A stretch of DNA of 64,000 nucleotides. Source: Georgenia sp. SYP-B2076 (GTDB lineage: Bacteria > Actinomycetota > Actinomycetes > Actinomycetales > Actinomycetaceae). Both the position numbers and the translations under genes were made by a program. Shown piece by piece: positions 1 through 7,687 of this stretch. Under the pieces are notes generated by a model. The model was not told the origin of the DNA. It searched no databases and saw only the letters and a program-made list of their open reading frames with translations. Position 1 is the first letter of the stretch. Each line of letters starts with the position of its first letter. Where the stretch lies: positions 124,001 through 188,000 of the forward strand of contig NZ_RXOZ01000022.1 of NCBI RefSeq assembly GCF_003991205.1, in the 5' to 3' direction.

Positions 1-350
1 AGCACTCGAGCGTCGCGCAGCGGGTCTTCGAGCGCCTCGATGCGGAGCTGTCCGAGACCGACGACGAGGGCCGGCTCCTGACGTTCGGCAAGGTGGCGGT
101 CGTGGTGGTCGTCGGCAACGAGGACGGCGCCCACCACATCTCCGCGGTGGCCTTCCAGTGCCTCAACGACGTCGGCTTTACCATCCCGGCGAACGGCGTC
201 ACCTACTGGAACGGCGAAGCGATGCACACGGTCGACTACAAGGATCTCGAGGAGACCCCGAAGGAAACCGCCTCTGCGACGGCCACCCTAGCCGGCAACG
301 CCGCCCACCTCGCCCGGGTGCTGCGCCGCGACGGGTATCCGGCGGTCTGA
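1..350 (+). CDS. NADPH-dependent FMN reductase / flavodoxin-like protein, C-terminal part
   Basis: This reading frame is already open at the left edge of the window (first full codon at base 3) and gives the last 115 residues of a protein whose start lies outside. The run SSVAQRVFERL followed by a hydrophobic strand VAVVVVVGNEDGAHH, and the later NDVGFTIPANGVTYWNGEA, is the pattern of the second half of NADPH-dependent FMN reductases, which are flavodoxin-fold proteins of about 190-200 residues that reduce flavin or quinone in the cytosol. The flavin-phosphate loop would be in the missing N-terminal half. The frame ends in a normal TGA, so this is a window truncation, not a broken gene. Confidence 0.75.
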   Translation, partial: HSSVAQRVFERLDAELSETDDEGRLLTFGKVAVVVVVGNEDGAHHISAVAFQCLNDVGFTIPANGVTYWNGEAMHTVDYKDLEETPKETASATATLAGNAAHLARVLRRDGYPAV

Positions 351-1114
351 CGGCCCGGGATTCTGCCCGTCATCCCGAGCCCCTGGTCGCCGCTCGCCGC
401 CTGCCCACGCGCGCCCCGTCAGGTCAGGATCGCCAGAGGGTTCTCGATCACCGTCTGGAAGGCGCGGAGCCACTGGGCGGCGGGGGCGCCGTCGATGGCG
501 CCGGCCCGACGCCACGGACAAGAACTACATGGTGCTCTCCCTCCTCCCGCGCGGCGCCCTGGCCGACGCGTAAGGCCGGTTGCCCTTCCGGCGCCGGGCA
601 GCGGCCCGCCCGGTTACGCGACGGGCGGGCGCGATCCTCAAGGATCTCGCCGGCCCCGACCTGCGCCCCGGCTGCCTTCCGCATCAGGAGGCGCCATCCG
701 CATCGTCGGGCGCCCGGAACGTCGCCTCATCCCGCAACGACACCGTGCGAGCGCATGCTCGGCAGCAGTGCACTCGAGGTCGCCGCCGTCCGGGCTCGGC
801 TGTACGGGCCACGGCTACGGCGTCCGGGCGGTCGCCATGGCGGGGCCGGCGACCTCACTGACGCTGTACTCCCAGACGCGGTCTGAGCGTTGGAGAATCC
901 GCAGAACCGTCACGTGGGCTACGCCGCCGCTCTGATCGCACCCGACGCACATCGTGCGCGTCGCCTCAACCTCGCCCCGCGTCGGCCGCTTATTGGCAAC
1001 GCCGGGCAGTACGCGAATGTGCTCGAAGGGCACCTGGGCGGCCACCCTGCCCGTTCTCGCGCACGGTGGAGGTCGCGCGAGGGTCGCCGTGACAGCTGGG
1101 CGACCGTTTAGGGT
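351..1114. other. 764-base stretch without a supportable gene
   Basis: No frame here looks like a complete protein. The only protein-like signal is a short minus-strand frame ending in a TGA at 419-421, whose last residues read QWLRAFQTVIENPLAILT; it looks like the C-terminus of a lost gene that I cannot name. A long minus-strand open frame that crosses this stretch continues antisense to the dehydratase gene and is His/Gly/Asp-rich shadow sequence. I see no hairpin, repeat or clear promoter. It fits the decayed character of the first 10 kb. Confidence 0.5.
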
Positions 1115-1120
1115 GTGCGC

Positions 1121-2656
1121 ATGACTGGTTTCGTGCCCGACATGGTGTTGCTGCGACCGGACGACGACGTTGCGATCGCCACGCGTGACCTCGCGGCCGG
1201 CCGGCGACTGAGCCTGCCCGGAGGTGGCGCGACCGAGGTGGCCACGACGGTCCCGCGCGGTCACAAGATCGCGGTGCGCACGGTCGCGACAGGCGCCCAG
1301 GTGCGCAAGTACGGGCAGTCGATCGGCCGCGCCACCGCCGCGATCGCGCTCGGCGAGCACGTCCACACGCACAACCTGGGCATGGACGAGACCGAGCGCG
1401 CGCACGAGTTCGGCACCCACCGGGTCCACGTGCCGCCGATCATGGCCGGGCGCACGTTCGAGGGCTACCACCGCGGTGACGGGCGGGTGGGCACGCGCAA
1501 CTTCATCGGGGTCATCACCTCGGTGAACTGCTCGGCCTCCTCGGCCCGGATGATCGCCGACCAGTTCCGTGGGCCTCGTGCCCTGGACGCCTACCCAAAT
1601 GTGGACGGCGTGATGGCGTTGACCCACGACTCCGGGTGCGGCCTCGTGCCGGCCTCCGAAGGCGGTCAGGTGCTGCTGCGCACGCTGCGCGGGTACGCCC
1701 GCCACCCCAACTTCGGCGGCCTGCTCGTCCTGGGGCTGGGCTGCGAGATGATCCCCGTCACCGCCTTGGTGGAAAATCTCGGCCTCCCCGAGGGCATGGT
1801 GGTGGAGACCATGACCATCCAGGACTCCGGAGGCATCCGCGCGACCGTGCGCGCCGCGGTGGAGAAGATCCACGCCATGCTCGAGGTGGTGGACCAGGCC
1901 CGCCGCGCGCCCGCCGACGTCTCCCACCTGGTGCTAGGCCTGAACTGCGGCGGCTCGGACGGCTACTCCGGCATCACCGCCAACCCGGCCCTGGGCTATG
2001 CCTCCGACCTCCTCGTCGGCGCGGGCGGCACCTCCGTGCTGGCCGAGACCCCGGAGGTCTACGGCGCCGAGCACCTGCTCACCCGCCGGGCGGTCCGGCC
2101 CGAGGTGGGCCACAAGCTCCTCGAGCGCATCGACTGGTGGAAGGACTACGCCGCCGCGGGCGGGGGCACGCTGGACAACAACCCCTCCCCCGGCAACAAG
2201 GCGGGCGGCCTGACCACCATCCTGGAGAAGTCCCTGGGCGCCGTCGCCAAGGGCGGCACCGCCGAGCTCCGCGCGGTCTACGAGTACGCCGAACCGATCG
2301 CCACGCCCGGCTTCGGCTTCATGGACACCCCCGGGTACGACCCCGTCTCGGTCACCGGCCTGGTCGCCGGCGGCGCGACCGTCGTGTGCTTCACCACGGG
2401 GCGCGGGTCCGTGCTCGGGTCCAAACCCGCGCCGACCATCAAGCTCGCGACCAACACCGAGATGTACGAGCGCATGCACGAGGACATGGACCTCAACTGT
2501 GGACGGATCGTCGACGGCACCGCCACGGTCGAGGAGGTCGGCGAGGAGATCTTCGAGGCGATCGTGGCCGTCGCCTCGGGCCGGAAGAGCGTCAGCGAGG
2601 AGCTTGATCTCGGCCAGGACGAGTTCGTCCCCTGGCAGCTCGGCGCCGTCACCTAA
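1121..2656 (+). CDS. UxaA-family sugar-acid dehydratase (altronate/galactarate dehydratase-like)
   Basis: A 511-residue protein of about the normal length for UxaA-type dehydratases, which remove water from hexonates or hexarates in the cytosol using Fe2+ or a similar metal. Residues about 8-85 form the small SAF domain and contain HTHNL near its end; the rest is the catalytic UxaA C-terminal domain, with intact conserved blocks VTSVNCS, HDSGCG, GLGCE, LNCGGSDGYSGITAN, NPSPGNKAGGL and CFTTGRGS. I chose ATG 1121; an in-frame GTG lies two codons upstream at 1115 and no strong ribosome site separates them. The exact sugar acid is unknown. The SDR downstream may act in the same sugar-acid route. 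The last codons are the first copy of a 32-bp tandem repeat. Confidence 0.85.
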   Translation: MTGFVPDMVLLRPDDDVAIATRDLAAGRRLSLPGGGATEVATTVPRGHKIAVRTVATGAQVRKYGQSIGRATAAIALGEHVHTHNLGMDETERAHEFGTHRVHVPPIMAGRTFEGYHRGDGRVGTRNFIGVITSVNCSASSARMIADQFRGPRALDAYPNVDGVMALTHDSGCGLVPASEGGQVLLRTLRGYARHPNFGGLLVLGLGCEMIPVTALVENLGLPEGMVVETMTIQDSGGIRATVRAAVEKIHAMLEVVDQARRAPADVSHLVLGLNCGGSDGYSGITANPALGYASDLLVGAGGTSVLAETPEVYGAEHLLTRRAVRPEVGHKLLERIDWWKDYAAAGGGTLDNNPSPGNKAGGLTTILEKSLGAVAKGGTAELRAVYEYAEPIATPGFGFMDTPGYDPVSVTGLVAGGATVVCFTTGRGSVLGSKPAPTIKLATNTEMYERMHEDMDLNCGRIVDGTATVEEVGEEIFEAIVAVASGRKSVSEELDLGQDEFVPWQLGAVT

Positions 2657-2708
2657 GGGTGCTCGCCCAGCTCGGCGCCGTCACCTTAGGGTGCTCGCCC
2701 AGCTCGGC
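2636..2708. repeat. 32-bp tandem repeat duplicating the 3' end of the dehydratase gene
   Basis: Two full 32-bp copies (2636-2667 and 2668-2699) and a 9-base start of a third (2700-2708) lie head to tail. The first copy holds the last codons and TAA stop of the dehydratase; the second repeats the same bases after the stop with a single change that turns TAA into TTA. The rest of the intergenic stretch to 3064 shows no gene, only the candidate operator at 2961. Confidence 0.95.
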
Positions 2709-2960
2709 ACGACCGCTCTAGAGCGCGTTGCGGGCGACCGTGGGAGCGCCGGCCGACTGTGTCGTCGAGCCCGCCTTGCCGCTGCCCGGACAGGCGTCTT
2801 CTGGACTCGCAGGGCGGCGCCCTTCGGGTGGAGGTCGCCGCCCAGCGAAGCAAGACCGCCCCCATGAGCTCGCTGGCAGGAGCGGGGTCGTTGCGCGCGG
2901 TGGTCTGAGCAGCTCGCCCAGAGCGTCCGTTGGCCGGGCGGCTTGGATCTGGCGGGGCGT

Positions 2961-2976
2961 TGTGACTCGCATCACG
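2961..2976. promoter_or_regulatory. CRP/GlxR-like palindrome upstream of the SDR
   Basis: The 16 bases TGTGACTCGCATCACG match the CRP-family pattern TGTGA-N6-TCACA at nine of ten positions. The site lies about 90 bases before the SDR start codon, a sensible place for an operator. Actinomycete CRP-type regulators recognise this pattern, but a single chance match in GC-rich DNA cannot be excluded. Confidence 0.4.
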
Positions 2977-3064
2977 CGCCGACCAGGACTACCGGCTCAG
3001 CTTCCCGCCTCCCGCGACGCGTTGACTGGTGGCACACACCGACACCGCGAGAGAGGGTTCGACG

Positions 3065-3868
3065 ATGAGCACCCAGCTGGAGACGCTCCCCACCCTGAGG
3101 GAACTGCTGTCGATCGAGGGCAAGACCGCCGTGGTCACCGGCGGCGCCAAGGGCATCGGCGAGGCAATCACCCGGCGGCTTCACGAGGCCGGCGCCAACG
3201 TCATGATCGCCGACCTCGACGCGGAGACGGCCTCCAGGCTCGCGTCCGAGCTCGACGGCGGCCGGCCGGGCTCCGCCGTCGCCCAGGCGTGCGACGTCTC
3301 CGACTCGAGCCAGGTCCGTGCCGTCATCGAGGCCACGGTCGAGCGCTTCGAGGGCATCGACATCCTTGTCAACAACGCAGGCATCTTCCCGTTCGCGTCG
3401 CTCGAGGAGCTGGACGTAGAGCTCCTGGACCGGGTGTACGCCACGAACGTCCGCGGCGTGCACATGTTCACCCAGCTCGTCGCGGCGCACCTCAAGGCGG
3501 AGCGGCGGCCGGGCCGCATCGTCAACGTCTGCTCCATCGACTCGCTCCACCCCTCGGGCGCGGGTCTCGCAGCCTACGACGCCTCGAAGCACGCCGTATG
3601 GGGGTACACCAAGACGGTCGCGCTCGAGCTGGCGGAGTACGACATCGCGGTGAACGGGGTCGCGCCGGGTGGCATCTCCACCCCGGGGGTCGCCGCGATG
3701 GCCGGCTCCAACACCGACGAGATCCGCGCGGCGGGCTCAGGCGTCCCGATGGGGCGCTGGGGCGAGCCTGACGACATCGCGAAGGCGGTGCTCTTCCTCG
3801 CCACCGACCTGTCCACGTACATGACGGGGTCCATGGTCGTCGTCGACGGCGGCAAGCTCCTCCAGTAG
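3065..3868 (+). CDS. Short-chain dehydrogenase/reductase (SDR), classical type
   Basis: A 267-residue cytosolic NAD(P)(H)-dependent oxidoreductase. It has the cofactor loop TGGAKGIG (residues 25-32), NNAG at 103-106, a catalytic serine in CSIDS near 157, and YDASK giving Tyr171 and Lys175. An acidic Asp50 at the end of the second beta strand favours NAD over NADP. It ends in the usual TGSMVVVDGG block. ATG 3065 was chosen because GAGAGGG sits 8 bases upstream; an earlier in-frame GTG at 3029 lacks a ribosome site. Its position behind the sugar-acid dehydratase suggests a sugar-acid or polyol substrate, but the family is too broad to say. A strong hairpin follows the stop. Confidence 0.85.
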   Translation: MSTQLETLPTLRELLSIEGKTAVVTGGAKGIGEAITRRLHEAGANVMIADLDAETASRLASELDGGRPGSAVAQACDVSDSSQVRAVIEATVERFEGIDILVNNAGIFPFASLEELDVELLDRVYATNVRGVHMFTQLVAAHLKAERRPGRIVNVCSIDSLHPSGAGLAAYDASKHAVWGYTKTVALELAEYDIAVNGVAPGGISTPGVAAMAGSNTDEIRAAGSGVPMGRWGEPDDIAKAVLFLATDLSTYMTGSMVVVDGGKLLQ

Positions 3869-3885
3869 CTGGACCGGGCGTCTCG

Positions 3886-3915
3886 CCGCGAGCCCGGCCG
3901 CTGCCGGGCTCGCGG
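3886..3915 (+). terminator. Stem-loop after the SDR gene
   Basis: Perfect 13-bp inverted repeat, arms CCGCGAGCCCGGC and GCCGGGCTCGCGG, around a 4-base loop, starting 17 bases after the SDR stop. There is no T run, which is common for actinomycete terminators. Confidence 0.75.
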
Positions 3916-4057
3916 CCGTCGTGCGTGTGCGCGGCCCCCCACCCTGTACACCGCGGCCGGCCCCACGATCGCGCGTACGATTCGGAACTCAAGGACTGGA
4001 TCGTTGGCAAGCTCGCACCAGTGGCCCGCTGACCAGGTGTGACTTTGCCGGGACGCG

Positions 4058-5065
4058 ATGTGTGCAGACATGGCAGGACGAGTCCGGCGCGCGGTCGACC
4101 GCACGGGACTCCTCGCGCGTGCCCTGGCGTGCACCATCTGCTTCGGCATCGCCGGGCTCGTCTGGTCCGTCCCGCCGCTTCGTGCTCGCCGGTTGCGCCG
4201 GGCCGCGGCGTGCGCGACGTGCGCGTCCCACCAGCGGGTGGGCACCGTCGTGGTCTTCGCACTCGCGGTCCTCCTGGTCGCGGGAGCCGGCGTCCGCGCC
4301 CAGGAGGCACTGTCCTCGCAGCTCGTCTGCCACAGCCACGTCACCCGCAACGGACAGATCCAGCCGGAGCCCCGCCTCCCGATCTCGCCACCGACCGCGT
4401 GGCGCGTCACCCGCGACGTGCTGGTCGCACCCGTCAGCGGCCTCGGCGTAGTGGCCGGGCGCGCTCTTGGCATGGAGTCGTGCGCGGGTCCGGCGCTGCT
4501 GGTCATGTTCTGGCTCCCGCCACGCACCAGCGGCGGCGGTACCACCCTCGGCGACGTGTTCGTGGCGTGGATGCCTCCCAGGGACCCCGTGGGCCCGTTG
4601 AACGTCAACGGGTACGGCATCGCCAACGAGCGCGCGTACTTCCGCTACGGCCCGAACTTCACCCAGACCCGGCTGAACGAGGAGGAGGTCGCCCTCCACG
4701 AGTGGCGGCACGTGGACCAGTGGGCCGTGGGCTGCCTCCTCGCCGGCCCGTTCGCGTTCCCGGCCGCGTACGTCATCGACGGGGCCCTGTTCCCTTCCTC
4801 CCGCAACCACTTCGAGCGCGACGCCGGCTTGTACATCGGCGGGTACCCGCCCGCGGAGGACAACTGGCCGGCGCCACGCTGGCCCGACGTTGGGGTCCTC
4901 GCGATCCTCGCGCTGTTCATCCTGCGGCGTCGGCTCCGCTGGCTCACCCGCGTCGCGGCCGGTGGACGCTCACAAGCTCGAGCCCACGCACCACAGCGCT
5001 GCCCCGTCCACACCCGTGGCTGGTCGCGTGTCGCCGGCCGCACCACATTGCCGCCGCCGAGCTGA
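4058..5065 (+). CDS. Membrane protein with HEWRH metal-binding motif (uncharacterised)
   Basis: I do not recognise a named family. The 335-residue frame has hydrophobic segments at about 20-40, 61-79 and 278-290 and further apolar stretches at 120-155 and 223-245, so it is likely membrane-anchored. Between them lies HEWRHVDQW (His214, Glu215, His218), a match to the zinc-protease HExxH pattern, followed 35 residues later by NHFERDA, where Glu253 could be a third ligand. Several bacterial families of unknown role share this HExxH-x2-Q ... GP-x-x-x-P ... N-x-FE-x-x-A layout. The C-terminal 40 residues are basic and low-complexity. The start could be ATG 4058 or ATG 4070. A competing frame on the same strand lacks the motif and the hydrophobic pattern. 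Confidence 0.6.
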   Translation: MCADMAGRVRRAVDRTGLLARALACTICFGIAGLVWSVPPLRARRLRRAAACATCASHQRVGTVVVFALAVLLVAGAGVRAQEALSSQLVCHSHVTRNGQIQPEPRLPISPPTAWRVTRDVLVAPVSGLGVVAGRALGMESCAGPALLVMFWLPPRTSGGGTTLGDVFVAWMPPRDPVGPLNVNGYGIANERAYFRYGPNFTQTRLNEEEVALHEWRHVDQWAVGCLLAGPFAFPAAYVIDGALFPSSRNHFERDAGLYIGGYPPAEDNWPAPRWPDVGVLAILALFILRRRLRWLTRVAAGGRSQARAHAPQRCPVHTRGWSRVAGRTTLPPPS

Positions 5066-5186
5066 TTTCGCCTGCGGGTGCATCGAGGCCGATCGTGTGT
5101 CGGCCCCGTCGGTCTTGAACCCGGCTACGCATCGCGGGCGGCTGACGCAGCGCCGGACCATCACGACCATGCCCCGCAGAGCACGA

Positions 5187-5220
5187 CGCCGCCCGCACGG
5201 CCAACCTGCACTGGGCGGCG
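5187..5220. terminator. Possible shared terminator between convergent genes
   Basis: Arms CGCCGCCC and GGGCGGCG (8 bp, perfect) with an 18-base loop lie between the end of the membrane-protein gene (plus) and the end of the small minus-strand gene. The long loop makes this a modest candidate. Confidence 0.35.
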
Positions 5221-5233
5221 GGCGGGGGTCGGT

Positions 5234-5512
5234 TCAGGCCGACGGGCTGAGGAGCTTCCGGGCGGAGGCCTTCTCCGCGGCGAGCCGCTCGCGCGTGGCG
5301 GTGTGGTCCACCGGCGGGATGTCGGCGTAGCGACGCTCCGACCAGCCCGGGGTCGCGACCACGAGCTCGGCCAGCGCCCTCTGTGCACGCCGGTTCCCCT
5401 CCGCCAGGGTCCGGTCCGGCTCGGCGCCCTTCTCGACGGTGGCGGCGATGCGCGCCGCCCGGGCGGCCGCGAGGGCGTCGTCGAAGGCGGCGAGCTGGGC
5501 AGGGGTAGGCAT
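5234..5512 (-). CDS. Small hypothetical protein, 92 residues
   Basis: A short Ala/Arg/Glu-rich, probably all-helical protein beginning MPTPAQLAAFDDALAAA and containing GWSERRYADIPPVDHTATRE. I do not recognise it. An AAGGGA stretch lies just before the ATG at 5512. The same frame stays open far upstream but that extension is antisense to other remnants, so the internal ATG is preferred. It sits next to a truncated TetR gene and may once have been co-transcribed with it. No signal peptide or membrane segment is visible. Confidence 0.5.
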   Translation of the reverse strand: MPTPAQLAAFDDALAAARAARIAATVEKGAEPDRTLAEGNRRAQRALAELVVATPGWSERRYADIPPVDHTATRERLAAEKASARKLLSPSA

Positions 5513-5615
5513 GGAGGATCCCTTCGGGAGGTACGAGGCGCCTGGGTACGGTGCCACAGGCGGCTGTGGCTGAGCAAAATGAGGACAGGTCCGGGCACGG
5601 TCCTCGTGCAGCCGC

Positions 5616-5999
5616 CTACCCGCCGCGCTGGGTGCCTGCCTGCACGCGGCGGAGAGAGCTGGCGAGGAGCTCTCCAACCTGCTCGACGGCCTCGCGCACC
5701 TCCCCGGCATCCGCCACGGTGAGTTGCTGCAGCACGAGCCCGTCGAGGGCGGCGAACACGGCACGGGCGAGCGGCCGGGCATGGACGTGTCCGCGCCTGC
5801 CGAGAGCGTCCTCGAGCGCGGCGATGTATCCCTCGTAGAGGTTGACCGCCTCCTCGCGGAGCTCGGGCCGACGGCGTGACTCGAGGACGAACTCGTACTG
5901 GAAGAGCTGGAGATGTGGCTCGCCCGCCACCAGATCGACCAGGGACCGTGCGAAGTCCGCGTCGATCGTCTCGGTGGCCGACAGGTCGCTGAGGCGCGT
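5616..5999 (-). pseudogene. TetR-family regulator, C-terminal remnant
   Basis: Read from 5999 down, the frame gives about 127 residues beginning TRLSDLSATETIDADFARSL and going on through LQLFQYEFVLESRRRPELRE and VFAALDGLVLQQLTVADAG, which is the ligand-binding half of a TetR repressor. An in-frame TGA (6000-6002) stands immediately upstream and the DNA-binding helix-turn-helix (about the first 60 residues) is absent. Right at this point the plus strand enters the middle of an aldehyde dehydrogenase. The gene was cut by a deletion and cannot make a working repressor. Confidence 0.8.
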
Positions 6000-6601
6000 T
6001 CATCAACACCGGCCAGACCTGCGCCGCCCTGAAGCGGCTCTTTGTCCACGAAGATCTCTACGACGACGTCGTCCAGGCGCTGACCGAGGTTGCGCAGGCC
6101 ATGCCCATGGGCGTGGGTCTGGACGAGAACAACGTGCTGGGCCCCCTGCAGAACCGGGCCCAGTTCGACATCGTCGCCAACCTCGTCCAGGCCGCGAAGG
6201 ACGCCGGCGCCCGCATCGTCCTCGGCGGAAACCCGGCGGAGAGCCAGCCCGGCTACTTCTACCCGACCACCCTGGTCGCCGACATCGACAACGACAACCC
6301 GCTCGTGACCCAGGAGCAGTTCGGTCCCGCCCTGCCGATCGTCAGGTACACCACCATCGACGAGGCGGTCGAGATGGCAAACGCCCTCGAGGTGGGTCTG
6401 GGCGCCTCGGTGTGGTCCACGGACGTCGCCAAGGCCCGGAAGGTCGCCGCCCGCATCCAGGCCGGCACCGTCTGGATCAACAAGCACGGCGCCGTCGACC
6501 CGCGCGTCCCCTTCGGCGGTGTCAAGCAGTCCGGCTACGGGCTCGAGTTCGGCGTCGAGGGACTCAAGCACCTCGGCGCCCCACACGTCATCAGCTACTG
6601 A
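5993..6601 (+). pseudogene. Aldehyde dehydrogenase, C-terminal remnant
   Basis: The plus-strand frame opens right after a TGA (5990-5992) with GAFINTGQTCAALKRLFVHE. This is the active-site block of the aldehyde dehydrogenase superfamily, with the catalytic cysteine codon at 6020. It continues in register through NNVLGPLQNRAQFDIV, GYFYPTTLV, EQFGPALPIVRY, GTVWINKHG and PFGGVKQSGYG to a natural C-terminus. The first 280 or so residues, including most of the NAD-binding domain, and the promoter are missing, so it is a 5'-deleted gene. An internal ATG at 6101 is not a credible start because it would drop the catalytic cysteine. Confidence 0.85.
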
Positions 6602-6793
6602 ATGGCGATGCCAGGAGTCACCCGGAAGCGGTGACAGAAGCTCCGCCACGAGGCGAAGAAGCCACCCCAGAGCGTGCGTCGGTGCGCTGGTGCTTCTCGG
6701 CGCCGACGCGCGCGGTGGCCTCGGCTTCGACCCGCAGTTGCAGCGGCGAGCCGAGCAACCGGTGGATCATGTTGCGCTCGTCTGTGTCGCGAC

Positions 6794-7055
6794 GGCCACG
6801 TCGAGGCCCTCGACGCCGCCGGGCCGGCGCCCGCCCGGATCGATGACGACAGCCCCGCCGTGCGCGGGCCGCGGTCGGTCACCGTCCCGGGCGCGGTGGC
6901 CGGATGGGCGGAGCTCAACGAACGCTACGGTCGACTCAGCCTCGGCGAGTGCCTGGTCGATGCCATCGAGGTGGCGGAGCGGGGCTTCGCCGTCGCCGCG
7001 ATCACTGCGCAGCTGTGGGCGGCTACCGATGCCCCCGCCGAGTTCCCGGTCCCGG
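6794..7055 (+). pseudogene. Gamma-glutamyltransferase, internal fragment
   Basis: About 85 in-frame codons encode RDGHVEALDAAGPAPA, GPRSVTVPGAVAGWAEL and YGRLSLGECLVDAIEVAERG, the recognisable N-terminal-third signature of gamma-glutamyltranspeptidases, which are Ntn-hydrolases acting on glutathione and related peptides. The upstream part drifts into other frames and the downstream part stops where a luciferase-like gene fragment takes over. The region with the autocatalytic threonine is absent. It is a scrap, with no plausible product. Confidence 0.7.
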
Positions 7056-7094
7056 CTCTCGGGGACCGACGGCGTCGTCTACCCCTCCCGCGCC

Positions 7095-7687
7095 GACGGG
7101 GTGCTGGACTTCGAGCCCGTACGCCGCGACCTCCCCGTCTACGCCGGTGCCATCAACCGCAAGATGCTCGCCCTGTCCGGGCGCTGACCGACGGTGTGGA
7201 GTACGGCGCCATCACGAGCCCCGGATATGCCCGATGGGCGTGGGGGGAGATCAGCGCCGGCGCGCGCGCCGCGGGCCGCGACCCCGGCGGCGTGGACATC
7301 GTCTCCCCCGTGCTCATCAGTGTCGACCACGACCGCCGCAGGGCGCGCGACGCGGTGCGCCGGGTGGTCGCGTACTACCTGTGGCGAGTCGAGGCCGTCG
7401 TCGTCGAGCACTCGGGCGCCGACCCGGACCAGGTTGAGGCGGTCCGCGCCGTCGTGGCGTCCGACGGCCCCGACGCCGGCGCCGCCGCGGTCACCGACGA
7501 CCTCATCGACGTCTTCGCCGCGACCGGCGAGCCCGACGAGGTGGGCGAGCGGCTCCAGGCATGGGTGGATGCGGGGATCCGCGGGATCCTCGGGTGGCAC
7601 GTGCTCGGCCCGGACCCCGTCGCCGGCCTCGCGTTGTTCGCCGAACAGGTCGTCCCCGAGCTGCTGGGGTCGGCACGTGAGCGATGA
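7095..7687 (+). pseudogene. LLM-class flavin oxidoreductase, truncated and frameshifted
   Basis: The C-terminal part of a luciferase-like monooxygenase/F420-dependent oxidoreductase. It begins near GVLDFEPVRRDLPVYAGAIN, reads to a premature TGA at 7185-7187, and resumes one frame over with LTDGVEYGAITSPGYARWAW to a normal end at 7687. Adding one C at the point GGGCGC/TGACC would restore a single frame, so a 1-base deletion is likely. The N-terminal flavin-binding half is missing and is replaced by gamma-glutamyltransferase debris. The 3' end overlaps the start of the amidohydrolase gene, so the two were once an operon. Confidence 0.75.

Noticed and set aside
815-1927. Long minus-strand open frame (370 codons) over the dehydratase gene
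   Set aside because: Antisense to a well-supported enzyme; composition is His/Gly/Asp/Val-rich as expected for a shadow frame, with no motif.
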